Shown: positions 18,165 to 26,883 of the stretch, one piece after another
How the letters are laid out: every line of letters starts with the position of its first letter
Numbering within the stretch: the first letter of the stretch is position 1
Position numbers and translations under genes: made by a program
The notes under the pieces: generated by a model
The model's input: only the letters and a program-made list of their open reading frames with translations
Told to the model about the DNA's origin: nothing
Database searches by the model: none
Source of the DNA: Blautia hominis
GTDB taxonomy: Bacteria; Bacillota; Clostridia; Lachnospirales; Lachnospiraceae
DNA length: 64,000 nucleotides
Direction: 5' to 3'
NCBI GenBank assembly: GCA_002270465.1
Contig: NQOF01000008.1
Span: 215,643-279,642, forward strand

Positions 18165-19433
18165 ATGGGAATGACAATGACACAGAAAATTCTGGCTGCA
18201 GCAGCCGGTCTTGACAAAGTGGAAGCCGGACAGTTGATAGAGGCTGATCTTGATTTGGTACTGGGTAATGATATTACATCTCCTGTAGCAATTCACGAGA
18301 TGGATAAAATGACTGTTAAGAACGTATTTGATAAAGATAAAATTGCGCTGGTTATGGACCACTTTATTCCGAATAAGGATATCAAATCAGCAGAACACTG
18401 CAAATGCGTGCGTGAATTTGCATGTAAGAATGAGATCACCAATTATTTTGATGTTGGTGAGATGGGCATAGAACATGCACTGCTTCCTGAAAAAGGTCTG
18501 ACAGTGGCAGGGGATGTAGTGATCGGAGCAGACTCCCATACATGTACTTATGGCGCGCTGGGTGCTTTCTCCACAGGTGTGGGAAGTACAGATATGGCGG
18601 CAGGCATGGCTACAGGAAAAGCATGGTTTAAAGTGCCGTCAGCCATCCGTTTCCATATAGTGGGCAAACCAGCCAAATGGGTCAGCGGAAAAGATGTGAT
18701 CTTACATATCATCGGTATGATCGGCGTGGATGGCGCTCTCTACAAATCCATGGAATTTGTGGGAGAAGGCATCAAAAACCTGAGCATGGATGACCGCTTC
18801 ACCATCGCTAACATGGCGATCGAAGCAGGCGGAAAGAACGGAATTTTCCCGGTTGATGAGCTGACTGAGGAATATATGAAAGAACATTCCAAACGTCCGT
18901 ATAAAGTTTATGAGGCAGATGTGGATGCGGTTTACGATGAAGAATATACCATTGATCTGAGCCAGCTGAAACCGACCATCGCATTCCCGCATTTGCCGGA
19001 AAATACAAAGACAATGGATGAGATCGCAGAGGATGTTGTGATTGACCAGTCTGTGATCGGTTCCTGTACCAACGGCAGAATTGAAGACCTTCGCTGTGCA
19101 GCAGAGATTTTAAACGGCCGAAAGGTGAAAAAAGGCGTGCGCTGCATCATCATTCCGGCAACGCAGAATATCTATCTGCAGGCAATGGAGGAAGGGCTTT
19201 TGAAGATCTTTATTGAAGCAGGTGCTGTTGTCAGCACACCTACCTGCGGACCATGCCTGGGCGGATACATGGGGATCCTGGCAGAGGGAGAACGTTGCAT
19301 CTCCACTACAAACAGAAACTTTGTGGGACGTATGGGACACGTGGATTCTGAAGTGTATCTGGCAAGCCCGGCTATAGCTGCGGCAAGTGCGGTAACCGGT
19401 AAAATTTCCGTACCGGAAGAACTTGGATTATAG
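18165..19433 (+). CDS. leuC: 3-isopropylmalate dehydratase large subunit
   Basis: A 422-residue aconitase-family subunit that isomerises 2-isopropylmalate to 3-isopropylmalate with LeuD. 4Fe-4S ligands are in GSCTNGR near residue 300 and in CGPCLGG near residue 360; substrate-binding [15 protein letters not shown] lies near residue 118. The length and missing fourth domain match the anaerobe-type split LeuC/HacA group. The ATG at 18165 follows AAGGAGG; the longer upstream frame is not conserved. leuD begins 14 nt after the stop. The LysR regulator and repeat copy B lie upstream. Confidence 0.96.
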   Translation: MGMTMTQKILAAAAGLDKVEAGQLIEADLDLVLGNDITSPVAIHEMDKMTVKNVFDKDKIALVMDHFIPNKDIKSAEHCKCVREFACKNEITNYFDVGEMGIEHALLPEKGLTVAGDVVIGADSHTCTYGALGAFSTGVGSTDMAAGMATGKAWFKVPSAIRFHIVGKPAKWVSGKDVILHIIGMIGVDGALYKSMEFVGEGIKNLSMDDRFTIANMAIEAGGKNGIFPVDELTEEYMKEHSKRPYKVYEADVDAVYDEEYTIDLSQLKPTIAFPHLPENTKTMDEIAEDVVIDQSVIGSCTNGRIEDLRCAAEILNGRKVKKGVRCIIIPATQNIYLQAMEEGLLKIFIEAGAVVSTPTCGPCLGGYMGILAEGERCISTTNRNFVGRMGHVDSEVYLASPAIAAASAVTGKISVPEELGL

Positions 19434-19447
19434 GAGGGAAGGAAGAC

Positions 19448-19936
19448 ATGAAAGCAAACGGAACAGTTTTTAAATACGGCGACAATGTAGATACGGATGT
19501 CATCATTCCGGCAAGATATCTGAATTCTTCTGATCCGGCAGAATTGGCACAGCATTGTATGGAAGACATTGACAAGGAATTTGTGAATAAAGTAAATAAA
19601 GGCGATATCATTGTGGCAAACAAGAACTTCGGCTGCGGTTCTTCCCGTGAACACGCACCCATCGCTATCAAGGCAGCAGGTGTAAGCTGTGTCATTGCTG
19701 AGACATTTGCCCGAATTTTCTACCGCAACTCCATCAATATCGGTCTGCCTATCATTGAATGTCCGGAAGCGGCACAGAATATCGAGGCAGGTGACGAAGT
19801 GGAAGTGGACTTCGACAGCGGGATCATTACCAATAAGACCAAGGGAACCAGCTTCCAAGGCCAGGCATTCCCTGAATTCATGCAGAAGATCATTAAGGCT
19901 GAAGGTCTGATCAACTATATTAACAGCCAGCAGTAA
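19448..19936 (+). CDS. leuD: 3-isopropylmalate dehydratase small subunit
   Basis: A 162-residue swivelling domain that completes the LeuCD dehydratase. It has the [17 protein letters not shown]-terminus and the substrate-loop motif [12 protein letters not shown] typical of short LeuD/HacB proteins. The start has GGAGGGAAGG upstream. It is cotranscribed with leuC and closed by a terminator. leuB is not present in the window, so the leucine pathway genes are dispersed. Confidence 0.96.
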   Translation: MKANGTVFKYGDNVDTDVIIPARYLNSSDPAELAQHCMEDIDKEFVNKVNKGDIIVANKNFGCGSSREHAPIAIKAAGVSCVIAETFARIFYRNSINIGLPIIECPEAAQNIEAGDEVEVDFDSGIITNKTKGTSFQGQAFPEFMQKIIKAEGLINYINSQQ

Positions 19937-19950
19937 GAGGCTGGTTAAAG

Positions 19951-19993
19951 AACGGTTCATTTTGCGGAAAAAGAGCAGAATGGGCCGTTTTTT
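19951..19993 (+). terminator. Terminator after leuD
   Basis: A 15-bp stem (AACGGTTCATTTTGC paired with its near complement through G-U pairs), a 9-nt loop and TTTTTT. Confidence 0.85.
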
Positions 19994-20122
19994 GTCCGCT
20001 GACGTCCTGGCTTTTTGAATGACAGACGACAGACAAGGTTCGCGCTCAGGATACTGCGGGTTTTAGTTTGACGGAAATCAGGTGTCAGGTTGTTATATTA
20101 GCGGAAATTTGATATTATTTTA

Positions 20123-20226
20123 TATAGATTTATAGATTTATAGATTTATAGATTTATAGATTTATAGATTCATGGATTTATGGATTTCTAGCTTTCTAGC
20201 TTTTTAGATTTCTAGTTTTCTAGCTT
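20123..20226. repeat. 8-bp tandem repeat, 13 units
   Basis: Thirteen consecutive 8-nt units. The first six are identical (TATAGATT); then they drift (CATGGATT, TATGGATT) into TCTAGCTT-type units. No spacer-repeat alternation exists, so it is not a CRISPR. The whole gap 19937-20356 otherwise holds only the leuD terminator and no ORF. Confidence 0.92.
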
Positions 20227-20356
20227 TCTGCTGTTTGATTTCGGCAGTTCTGCATGTATCAGGTATGGGATCTTATGAGTGAGATAAATCTCAGGGGTGC
20301 GTTTACGGGCGGCTGACAGACACATCCAAACGCTGCAGGGGAAAGGGATCACGAAT

Positions 20357-20821
20357 ATGAAAAAACAGACAAAATTTTATAATTCTCCGGATACTCCAAA
20401 ACCTAATCGGCCCATACATATGGGGGCAGTAGGTATTATAAGAAATAGCGAAAAGGTGCTTCTGGAACGCCGGGCAGATTCTGAAAGATGGGCTTTCATC
20501 GGCGGCGGATTGAAGATGGAAGAATCACTGGAAGAGTGTGTACAAAGAGAAGTCAGAGAAGAGACGGGCCTGATCGCGGAAGATTTAAAACTACTGGATA
20601 TATTTTCTTATCCCTACAGAATAGCAGCTTACCCTGACGGAAATATTGTGCGTATTATCACAGCGGTATATGAGGTTTTCGTAAAGGATTTAAAGGAGTT
20701 GAAATGCAGTGAAGAGTCCAGAGAACTGCGCTTTTTTGGAAGGAATGAGTTGTCTGATCTGACTATTGCAGAGACGCATCAGGATATTTTATTGTATTAT
20801 ATCAAGCATTTTAATGACTGA
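20357..20821 (+). CDS. NUDIX hydrolase
   Basis: A 154-residue protein with a complete NUDIX box (GGGLKMEESLEECVQREVREETGL pattern, G-x5-E-x7-REV-x-EE-x-GL; about residues 48-70) that binds the catalytic metals. The PNRPIHMGAVGIIRNSEKVLLERR N-terminus is like MutT/ADP-ribose pyrophosphatase relatives acting on nucleoside diphosphate derivatives. Substrate cannot be assigned. The ATG at 20357 is preceded by AAAGGGA at somewhat long spacing; an upstream in-frame start would add a non-conserved 20 residues. It is a single-gene unit downstream of the tandem repeat. Confidence 0.88.
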   Translation: MKKQTKFYNSPDTPKPNRPIHMGAVGIIRNSEKVLLERRADSERWAFIGGGLKMEESLEECVQREVREETGLIAEDLKLLDIFSYPYRIAAYPDGNIVRIITAVYEVFVKDLKELKCSEESRELRFFGRNELSDLTIAETHQDILLYYIKHFND

Positions 20822-21171
20822 TTTGGTCTCGGAATGGAATTAGCTTAGCTTTTAAAGATAGGTATTTAATTTTATCCGGTATGTGGGATTGGTAATATCA
20901 ATATATTGACTGTATATGAAAAAATATGTTTCATCCGTATAATAAATATTGACAAGACGATATAGAATGTGACATAATACCTCAAATACCAATCCCTCAT
21001 AACCTTATATAAAAGTATCACAATATAATATCTCATATTATAAAACCTCACCTTAACTTAGAACTATAATTTAATAATATAGATGATTTTTGGCGCCCAA
21101 AAACTGAGCGCTTCTTTGTGATGTCATAAATTATAGAACAATAAAGCGAATACAACCGAATAAAATGATAA
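20822..21171. other. AT-rich intergenic stretch
   Basis: About 350 bp of strongly AT-rich sequence between the NUDIX gene and the Spo0A_C gene. No ORF with a ribosome site, strong hairpin or RNA motif was recognised. Its base composition is lower in GC than the flanking operons. Confidence 0.5.
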
Positions 21172-21191
21172 TTTGTAGTATTTTGTAGAAA
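21172..21191 (+). promoter_or_regulatory. Two Spo0A-box-like direct repeats
   Basis: TTTGTAGTAT is immediately followed by TTTGTAGAAA. The second differs from the Spo0A box (TTTGTCGAAA) at one position. The two copies are exactly 10 nt apart, one helical turn, and lie 64 nt before a gene that encodes a Spo0A DNA-binding domain. Confidence 0.5.
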
Positions 21192-21254
21192 TCATTACAA
21201 ATCCTCATAAATGTTTTATGATAATGAATTATAACACGAAAGAGGAGGAGCTTT

Positions 21255-21602
21255 ATGAACACAGAAATTGAGCTCATTAGAAAATTTAATATTACATCCC
21301 GATACAAGGGATATTATCTTTTGCCAGAGGCAATCCAGATTGCCAAAGAGAATTACGGATGTTGTCTTAAAATAACGAAAGACATCTATCCGGTACTTGC
21401 CCAGCGGCATGGTATCCCGTATAAGAGGGTGGAGAGAAACATACGGACTGTAATTGAAAAGTGCTGGGAAAATAACCGGGCGTTTATGGAAGAGATTGCC
21501 GGAAAAGAATTGGAGATTTGCCCGAGTAATGGTCAGTTTTTTGATTTTGTAGCTTATTGGATACTCAAGAACGATGCCACTGGGAAAGATAAATTTGTAT
21601 AA
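21255..21602 (+). CDS. Stand-alone Spo0A C-terminal (DNA-binding) domain protein
   Basis: A 115-residue protein consisting almost wholly of a Spo0A_C-like domain: RYKGYYLLPEAIQIAKEN, DIYPVLAQRHG and the recognition region YKRVERNIRTVIEKCW match the Spo0A sigA-contact and HTH helices. The receiver domain of real Spo0A is absent, so it cannot be activated by phosphorelay phosphorylation. It could bind 0A-type boxes constitutively or compete with Spo0A. The start has an AGAGGAGG site. Two 0A-like boxes sit in its own upstream region, suggesting autoregulation. DNA composition is AT-richer than neighbours. Confidence 0.82.
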   Translation: MNTEIELIRKFNITSRYKGYYLLPEAIQIAKENYGCCLKITKDIYPVLAQRHGIPYKRVERNIRTVIEKCWENNRAFMEEIAGKELEICPSNGQFFDFVAYWILKNDATGKDKFV

Positions 21603-22351
21603 ACTGATTGCTCAGGTGTCAGTATAATGTGTTATTCCCCCGCTTCCATCAGTCAGAAATATAGACATTGGGCGGGGGATGCTTGTATCAGGAGATGAGC
21701 TGCACCCGGATAAGGAATGGTCGTAATTATGAGATTCTAGACAAACAGAGTATAGGGGCATGAGTATATATTTGTAGAGAAGCAAAATAATAATATGCAT
21801 AGTATTGCTGTTATATCGCTTGTTGTTGCGTAATGATTACCATAATTGCTATCTGTTATAAAGAAATTATAGCAATCGGATTAAGATGCAGGGGGCCTGA
21901 TGTGGAAACAATTGAAATTCTAAGATAAAAAATCAGAATGAAGATAAAATGGAAATAGTCATGATGAATATGCATTTTACAATGTTTAATGAGCAGATAA
22001 GAAATTGTAAAAAATGTAAAATATTAACAAAAATACTTGAATAATATGGAATATAGTGTTAATATTATTACATAAAAAGTGAGCTATTACAAAAACGAAA
22101 TAATTGTAATCTGTTATAATACGATCATTTTAAAAAATTGCGTTCAGATAACATACATGCTCAGTGAAAGGCAGGGGATAAAGGCACTAGCTACAGAATA
22201 GGGATCAGAGGTAAAAAGATAAGAGTATTATTTTATATAGTTTAAAATGGTTTTATTTAACATTAAGAGGGATAAAAAGACAGTGAAAGGAGAGTGAAAG
22301 AAAGTAAGGAACGTATATTTTTCAATAATAATAGAGAGAGAGGGTGATTTG
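21603..22351. other. Long AT-rich intergenic region upstream of the PadR cassette
   Basis: About 750 bp without a credible gene. It contains a 7-bp GC stem with a long loop (CCCCCGC 21637-21643 with GCGGGGG 21672-21678), an inverted repeat ATTGCTAT / ATAGCAAT (21845-21876), and an extended -10 (TGTTATAAT, ending 22120) that could start a transcript ~230 nt before the PadR gene. The length and AT content suggest decayed or foreign DNA. Confidence 0.45.
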
Positions 22352-22717
22352 ATGGGAAACAGTGACAACTTTAGAAAAGGTGTAATGGAGTTATTGCTTC
22401 TTAAAATCATATCTGAAGGAGATTGCTATGGTTACCAGATTTCCCAGACTATGAAGAAGTTATCTGATGGAGTGATAGTAGTGGCTGAAGGGTCTATGTA
22501 TACTGCGCTTAATAAATTAGAAAAGAAAGGATGTGTATCCGACTATAGACGCAGGGTGGGAGACCGTCCGGAACGCATATATTATCATTTAGAGGATGCG
22601 GGTAAGGAAGAATTGAATAGATTGTTGATGGATTATGCTGAATTTGCAGAGGCGGTAAAGGTTGTCTTGGCTTATACAGGTGAAGAAAAAAAATTGGAGC
22701 AAAGGGATATTATTTAA
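22352..22717 (+). CDS. PadR-family transcriptional regulator
   Basis: A 121-residue winged-helix protein: FRKGVMELLLLKIISEGDCYGYQI followed by GSMYTALNKLEKKGCVSDYRR, the PadR signature, and a C-terminal dimer helix. PadR proteins are usually repressors of an adjacent membrane or transport operon. ATG 22352 is used (an overlapping TTG lies 3 nt earlier), with an AGAGAGGGTGA site. The following gene begins 1 nt after its stop, so it heads a three-gene cassette with a membrane protein and a secreted protein. Confidence 0.9.
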   Translation: MGNSDNFRKGVMELLLLKIISEGDCYGYQISQTMKKLSDGVIVVAEGSMYTALNKLEKKGCVSDYRRRVGDRPERIYYHLEDAGKEELNRLLMDYAEFAEAVKVVLAYTGEEKKLEQRDII

Positions 22718-22718
22718 T

Positions 22719-23126
22719 ATGGCGTCATTACAAAGGAATAATTGTGCGCAAAAGTACTATAAAATATTACGAGAATTATTTTTGAATATCAATTATATGG
22801 ACGGAAAATTTTTGAAGGATTTTAGGTTTAATTTGTTTCAATACGTCAAAGAACATCCGGGATGTACATACGAGGGATTGATTGAAGAGTTTGGATCACC
22901 AGAAGAGACCTTTTGCGAGTATGTTGGATCAAAAGATGAAGATTATCTTATATCCTGTATTAATAAAAAACATTTCAGGGGTTGGATGAAAGTTGGGATA
23001 ATAGTTGCTTGCATTTGCAGTTGTCTTATTTGGGGCTTGTTTTATTATAGAATATATAAAGAGAGTACAAACGCTACAATTAACAAAAAAATAATTTTTG
23101 TCGAGGAGGAAAATATTAATGAGTAA
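22719..23126 (+). CDS. Small single-span membrane protein of the PadR cassette
   Basis: A 135-residue protein. The first ~85 residues are soluble (KYYKILRELFLNINYMDGKFLKDFRFNL, then HPGCTYEGLIEEFGSPEETFCEYV), a layout reminiscent of the DUF1700-like proteins that partner PadR regulators. One membrane helix follows (about 93-113), then a short basic/acidic tail. The SPEETF segment is like the conserved G-x-P motif of those partners. ATG 22719 lies directly after the PadR stop. It overlaps the next gene by 8 nt. Function unknown; it may link the cassette to an envelope signal. Confidence 0.7.
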   Translation: MASLQRNNCAQKYYKILRELFLNINYMDGKFLKDFRFNLFQYVKEHPGCTYEGLIEEFGSPEETFCEYVGSKDEDYLISCINKKHFRGWMKVGIIVACICSCLIWGLFYYRIYKESTNATINKKIIFVEEENINE

Positions 23127-23592
23127 AATTAAAAAGGTTTTAGGAATTATGCTAGGTGTAATGTTGCTTTGTTCACAAGCACTTTTGGTTTCCGCAGCAC
23201 CCGTGGATACTGTTAACGTGGAAAGACAGTATTTAGAAAATGGTGATTATATAGAAACCGTCATTTCTGAATATCCAATTGCATCATATGCTAGTAATTC
23301 AAAATCAGGTTCAAAAACATCGACATATTATAATAGCGATGATGTTGCTTTATGGTATGTAAAAGTAACAGGATCGTTTACATACACAGGCAGTAGTGTG
23401 AGGTGTACTGGTGCTTCTGTATCTGCAGATTCTTATAGTAGTTATTGGGGGATTTCTAATCGTTCTTCAAGCTATAGCGGTAATATTGCAACAGCCAAAG
23501 CGACAGGGACACATTATTTTGGAAATGCAGTTGTTGAAAGAGTAAATGAGACTGTCAATCTTTCTTGCAGTGTTAATGGTTCTTTATATTAG
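23119..23592 (+). CDS. Secreted protein of unknown function in the PadR cassette
   Basis: A 157-residue protein with a Sec signal peptide (basic start, hydrophobic core about 5-25, cleavage near VSAAPV). The mature ~130 residues are rich in Ser, Tyr, Thr and Gly with alternating beta-type patterning (ALWYVKVTGSFTYTG; AKATGTHYFGNAVVERV) and two cysteines, CTGASVS and NLSCSVNG, that could form a disulphide. No enzymatic motif is seen. The start follows GAGGAGG. Translational overlap with the membrane gene ties it to the cassette. An adhesin-like, antimicrobial or signal protein is possible; none is proven. A perfect terminator follows. Confidence 0.72.
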   Translation: MSKIKKVLGIMLGVMLLCSQALLVSAAPVDTVNVERQYLENGDYIETVISEYPIASYASNSKSGSKTSTYYNSDDVALWYVKVTGSFTYTGSSVRCTGASVSADSYSSYWGISNRSSSYSGNIATAKATGTHYFGNAVVERVNETVNLSCSVNGSLY

Positions 23593-23606
23593 AACAGATA
23601 AAGAGA

Positions 23607-23644
23607 TAGGGTAGTTGAGAAAATTCTCAACTACCCTATTATTA
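23607..23644 (+). terminator. Terminator of the PadR cassette
   Basis: A perfect 15-bp palindromic stem (TAGGGTAGTTGAGAA and its complement) with a tight loop and an AT-rich tail. Confidence 0.85.
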
Positions 23645-23816
23645 TATTCAGTCTACCGGGGAAATCATAGGATTATTCCTGCGTCTGAAGAAAATTGAAT
23701 GGCGGTAATTATTGTCACACAAAGTTCTTTAGTAGCTGCGTGCTGCCAGCGAATCATCCGGTTACAGGGTGGGAAGCTTACAGGAGAAGCCAGGTAAGCT
23801 ATTCGTTCGTTAGTAG

Positions 23817-24458
23817 TTAAAAGTTAACCGGAATATAAAATTCGGGCAATCCCGTAGAATAAGGCGCTATATCATACTGCTGATAATAGATGACTATCAT
23901 TCCTGGCTGTATATAAAAACTATTCACGTTAAAGGTATCTTGCAGAAGCGCTCTATAATCTTCAAAATATATACCTGGATTTGCTTTTAGTCTTTCTGCG
24001 ACCTGTTCCTCCATAGATTTTTGAAGCTGATACAAGGAGACGGGGGTAAGAGGATAGAAGTCTGTGAGACGTAATGATTTTCCTGTGTTAAAGTCCCAGG
24101 TGTCGGAAGTGCGTATTGTTTGGCCGTGCGCCCCGCCCGCATAGGTATATGTATCCATATATAAACTGACGATGCATCCTGCATTATAAGTGATCTGATA
24201 AACAACATCAAGAGTGTAAATGGGAAATGGCCGGGGGCTTTGGGGGTATTCTGCGTCTGCTGCTGCCTGTGTGTAGAGCACTTTCCTGCCGTATTCTTCG
24301 GTCTTCTGTGCCAGTTGGGTATAATGTTGGTTTATGGATTCACTGGCATCATCACTGCATGTTGTGGTAAAGGAAGGATAATTGATCTTATATGTGAATA
24401 CCGGTATCTCTTTATAGTACATGGTATCGGTTAAGGTATTTGTAGTGATTGTCTGCAT
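23817..24458 (-). CDS. DUF4163/DUF3298 domain protein (PdaC/RsiV-like)
   Basis: A 213-residue protein. The first part (FTYKINYPSFTTT...INQHY) matches DUF4163, and the second (YTYAGGAHGQTIRTSDTWDFNTGKSLRLTDFY) matches DUF3298, the pair found at the extracellular end of RsiV anti-sigma factors and PdaC deacetylases. Unlike those it lacks an evident signal peptide, membrane helix or deacetylase domain. ATG 24458 is favoured because GGGGTGA lies 6 nt upstream; a GTG three codons earlier is possible. It overlaps the end of the TspO gene region and is probably cotranscribed with it. Confidence 0.8.
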   Translation of the reverse strand: MQTITTNTLTDTMYYKEIPVFTYKINYPSFTTTCSDDASESINQHYTQLAQKTEEYGRKVLYTQAAADAEYPQSPRPFPIYTLDVVYQITYNAGCIVSLYMDTYTYAGGAHGQTIRTSDTWDFNTGKSLRLTDFYPLTPVSLYQLQKSMEEQVAERLKANPGIYFEDYRALLQDTFNVNSFYIQPGMIVIYYQQYDIAPYSTGLPEFYIPVNF

Positions 24459-24463
24459 CGTGA

Positions 24464-24940
24464 TCACCCCGCTGATTTATTCATAATATATATCATAAAA
24501 TTTAGATATGCCGCAAATATACACCAGACAAAATAAGGTATTTGTAAATAGGCAGCAGCAGGGCTGATCTTATAGAACTGATAAACCATAACAGCAATAA
24601 GTATGATCAACACCAGCAGCCATAAAAAAGCAAAGAAGTATTGTGATAAGCCAAAGAAAATGATGCTCCAGAAGAAGTTAAAAAGCAATTGTATGGCATA
24701 TGTTTTAAGGGCACTGGATTTACCCGATGAATTTGATTCATAAACGATATAGGAAGATATGCCCATCAAAATATAAAGTATTGTCCATACAATAGGAAAA
24801 ATAAAAGTCGGAGGACTTAGTGCGGGCTTATTTATCAAAAAATACATAGACCTGTTTCCGCTGATCAGTGTGGACAAAGACCCAATGGCGAGTGGAAGAA
24901 GAATGGAAATCACCAAAGCGCTTCTGTTATTTTTGTTCAT
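24464..24940 (-). CDS. TspO/MBR-family membrane protein
   Basis: A 158-residue protein with five membrane helices, the TspO fold. Family landmarks are present: the NKPALSPPTFIFPIVWTILYILMGISSY stretch in loop/helix 2 and a conserved late W (PYFVWCIFAAYLNF). TspO proteins bind porphyrins and cholesterol-like ligands and influence stress responses. The start may be 24940 (GGGG upstream) or 24958. It forms a two-gene unit with the DUF3298 protein. Confidence 0.87.
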   Translation of the reverse strand: MNKNNRSALVISILLPLAIGSLSTLISGNRSMYFLINKPALSPPTFIFPIVWTILYILMGISSYIVYESNSSGKSSALKTYAIQLLFNFFWSIIFFGLSQYFFAFLWLLVLIILIAVMVYQFYKISPAAAYLQIPYFVWCIFAAYLNFMIYIMNKSAG

Positions 24941-25018
24941 GTCCGTAATGTACCCCATATACCGGCAATTACTTAATACTATGCAGTTTTTTGACCACTT
25001 ATGAGAACTGTTTGAGCG

Positions 25019-25198
25019 CTAATCCGTTTTCTTTATTTTATCACTGCAGCAGATTTCTTTGTGGACAAGGATTGTGTCCAGTGTATCGCCAAGCTGAGAA
25101 AAAACAGCAGCCATAATAGCTAATTCCTCCTCCGTGCAGTTGCTGGAAAGAGCACAGGCTACGGAAGATACAAAAGCTACAAGTTCACAGGAATTCAT
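25019..25198 (-). CDS. DUF6774-type small protein
   Basis: A 59-residue protein beginning MNSCELVAFVSSVACALSSN with the later motif ELAIMAAVFSQLGDTLDTI. This pattern is a short family I associate with Lachnospiraceae (DUF6774); function unknown. ATG 25198 has GAGGTG upstream; the longer frame to 25273 is not conserved. It is rich in Cys and Ala with no full membrane helix. It lies between TspO and the PucR regulator. Confidence 0.7.
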   Translation of the reverse strand: MNSCELVAFVSSVACALSSNCTEEELAIMAAVFSQLGDTLDTILVHKEICCSDKIKKTD

Positions 25199-25290
25199 AT
25201 TTATCACCTCTGGTTTATTATTATGCAGGAACCACTGTAAGGTGTTAAATCTAAATCTTCCTTTGATGACCATCAGGACCGCTGTACGCT

Positions 25291-26727
25291 CTATTCAAAC
25301 CGGTAGGAGAGAATCAAGTGCAGACGGATCTCCTCATTGTCCAGGTCAATGCCTGTCAGTTCTTCGATGCGTTTCAGCCTGTATAGAAGGGAATTTCTGT
25401 GGATATACAGACGGGCTGCGGTTTTTACATAATTGCGTTCACAGTTCAGATATTCTTTCAGGGTACTTTTGAGTTCTGTATGGTTTTTGCAGTCATATCG
25501 GCCCAGCACCGATAGCGCGGGATGGGAAATGGTTACATGGGCATGATTCCGTATCAGTTCCATTGCATAGGAGACAGCACAGGATTCAAAGGCATTGATG
25601 CAGCCGGGGGTTTTATCGCCATAGGCAGCAGATATTTCAGCCATTTTGAAATATTCCTGAAGGCTCAGTATATCTGTGAAATCAGGACTTGTTCCGCAGT
25701 AAGTTTTTGTCTGGAGCATAAAATCTTTCAGTTTTAGCAGAAAATCCTGGTACAGAACGATTTTTCTGTTTACGATTAATGCTGTTTTGTTCTGCCAGCA
25801 AATGGCGAAACACCCGTCAGCAAGGCGTTCCAGTTTATGATGAAAAAAATCCTGCATATTGGCACCTGTATGGGAGCTATTTAAGATGTATATCTGCTTT
25901 TCGTCTTCAGGGTACCAGCCGATAGAACGAAGCCGGGTATCCTGTTGTCTTTTATCTTTCTCCTCACCGGAAAGTATTTTCTGAAAAATGTCAGTATATG
26001 ATAAAAGCTGGAGCCGGTCTTCATGCATATCTGACCAGTATTCTATAATATTCCCCAGTTCATCCAGCAAATGTCTTGTCCCTTCTGTCACAGGATGTTT
26101 GTCCAGGATCACCAGAACCCAGCCGATGTGATGGTTTCTGGAAAAAAGATTTCTGCAGATGCAGGGCACACCTAATTCACAATAATCCATTATGTAGGAA
26201 TGGGGATTTTTCTCGCGGATCCGGGGATCGCTGTTGACTGCCAGAATGGTTTTCAGAGGCATGATTCCGGTCTGTTTCATGGCATCTATATTTTTGTTTG
26301 GCAGGCCGCTTTCCAAATCTGTATAGGCAATAGCCAGATAACCGGGATCCGTGATGATCAGCTTCTGGCCGAAAATCTCATAGCTGGATGCAAGCAGATC
26401 ATCCAGGGATGCCCCGTTTCGGACCATTTCTCTCAGTCTGTCCGACCAACTGTTGTAGTAGTCAAAAGCGTCCAGAATTTCATTGAAAATCTGTTCCGTG
26501 TCCTCAGTATCTAAAAGTATCATGTCATGCCCCTGGACACAGATGACCTGACTGCTGTTTCCGTCCACAAAATTTTTCATGGCTCCCATATAGACATCCA
26601 TAGATTCCATTCTCACATTTTCTGAGAGCAGGCGGACATTTCTCAGGGTACGTCTGCCATCTTTAACCTTAATCTGGGGATTGTATTTTTTCAGCCAGTC
26701 GGCCAGTATCCACATGGACAGTTTCAT
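25291..26727 (-). CDS. PucR/CdaR-type transcriptional regulator
   Basis: A 478-residue regulator. The C-terminal helix-turn-helix of the PucR family is clear (NCERNYVKTAARLYIHRNSLLYRLKRIEELTGIDLD), preceded by a GGDEF-like/GAF-like middle region. The N-terminus carries a ligand-sensing domain. ATG 26727 has AGGAGGTG upstream. It is divergent from a methyltransferase-like gene, with 156 nt between the starts, and is the likely regulator of that gene. A second PucR-like regulator occurs at 54.7-56.2 kb in the same arrangement. Effector unknown. Confidence 0.87.
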   Translation of the reverse strand: MKLSMWILADWLKKYNPQIKVKDGRRTLRNVRLLSENVRMESMDVYMGAMKNFVDGNSSQVICVQGHDMILLDTEDTEQIFNEILDAFDYYNSWSDRLREMVRNGASLDDLLASSYEIFGQKLIITDPGYLAIAYTDLESGLPNKNIDAMKQTGIMPLKTILAVNSDPRIREKNPHSYIMDYCELGVPCICRNLFSRNHHIGWVLVILDKHPVTEGTRHLLDELGNIIEYWSDMHEDRLQLLSYTDIFQKILSGEEKDKRQQDTRLRSIGWYPEDEKQIYILNSSHTGANMQDFFHHKLERLADGCFAICWQNKTALIVNRKIVLYQDFLLKLKDFMLQTKTYCGTSPDFTDILSLQEYFKMAEISAAYGDKTPGCINAFESCAVSYAMELIRNHAHVTISHPALSVLGRYDCKNHTELKSTLKEYLNCERNYVKTAARLYIHRNSLLYRLKRIEELTGIDLDNEEIRLHLILSYRFE

Positions 26728-26815
26728 TGCGGCACCTCCTGATTTTTTCTTTGTACTTTTCGTACAAATCATAAAAGACTTTTTCATCCTTCATTTTAGC
26801 ACATCATACATAGCT

Positions 26816-26839
26816 TGTATTGCAGAAAATACATATAAT
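26816..26839 (+). promoter_or_regulatory. Putative promoter -10 with adjoining inverted-repeat operator
   Basis: TGTATT-6 nt-AATACA, a perfect 6-bp inverted repeat (26816-26833), abuts and partly overlaps TATAAT at 26834-26839, about 45 nt before the methyltransferase start. No good -35 is seen, as expected for an activator-dependent promoter; the divergent PucR protein is the obvious candidate. Confidence 0.4.
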
Positions 26840-26883
26840 GAAGAAGAAATTAGTAAATGGTTTTTGATATGGGAGGTTTTATT

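Noticed and set aside
19172-19960. A 262-codon minus-strand open frame across leuC/leuD
   Set aside because: Antisense to two certain genes and to their terminator; no ribosome site.
20123-20226. Possible CRISPR array
   Set aside because: Units are 8 nt, contiguous and without unique spacers; no cas genes are present.
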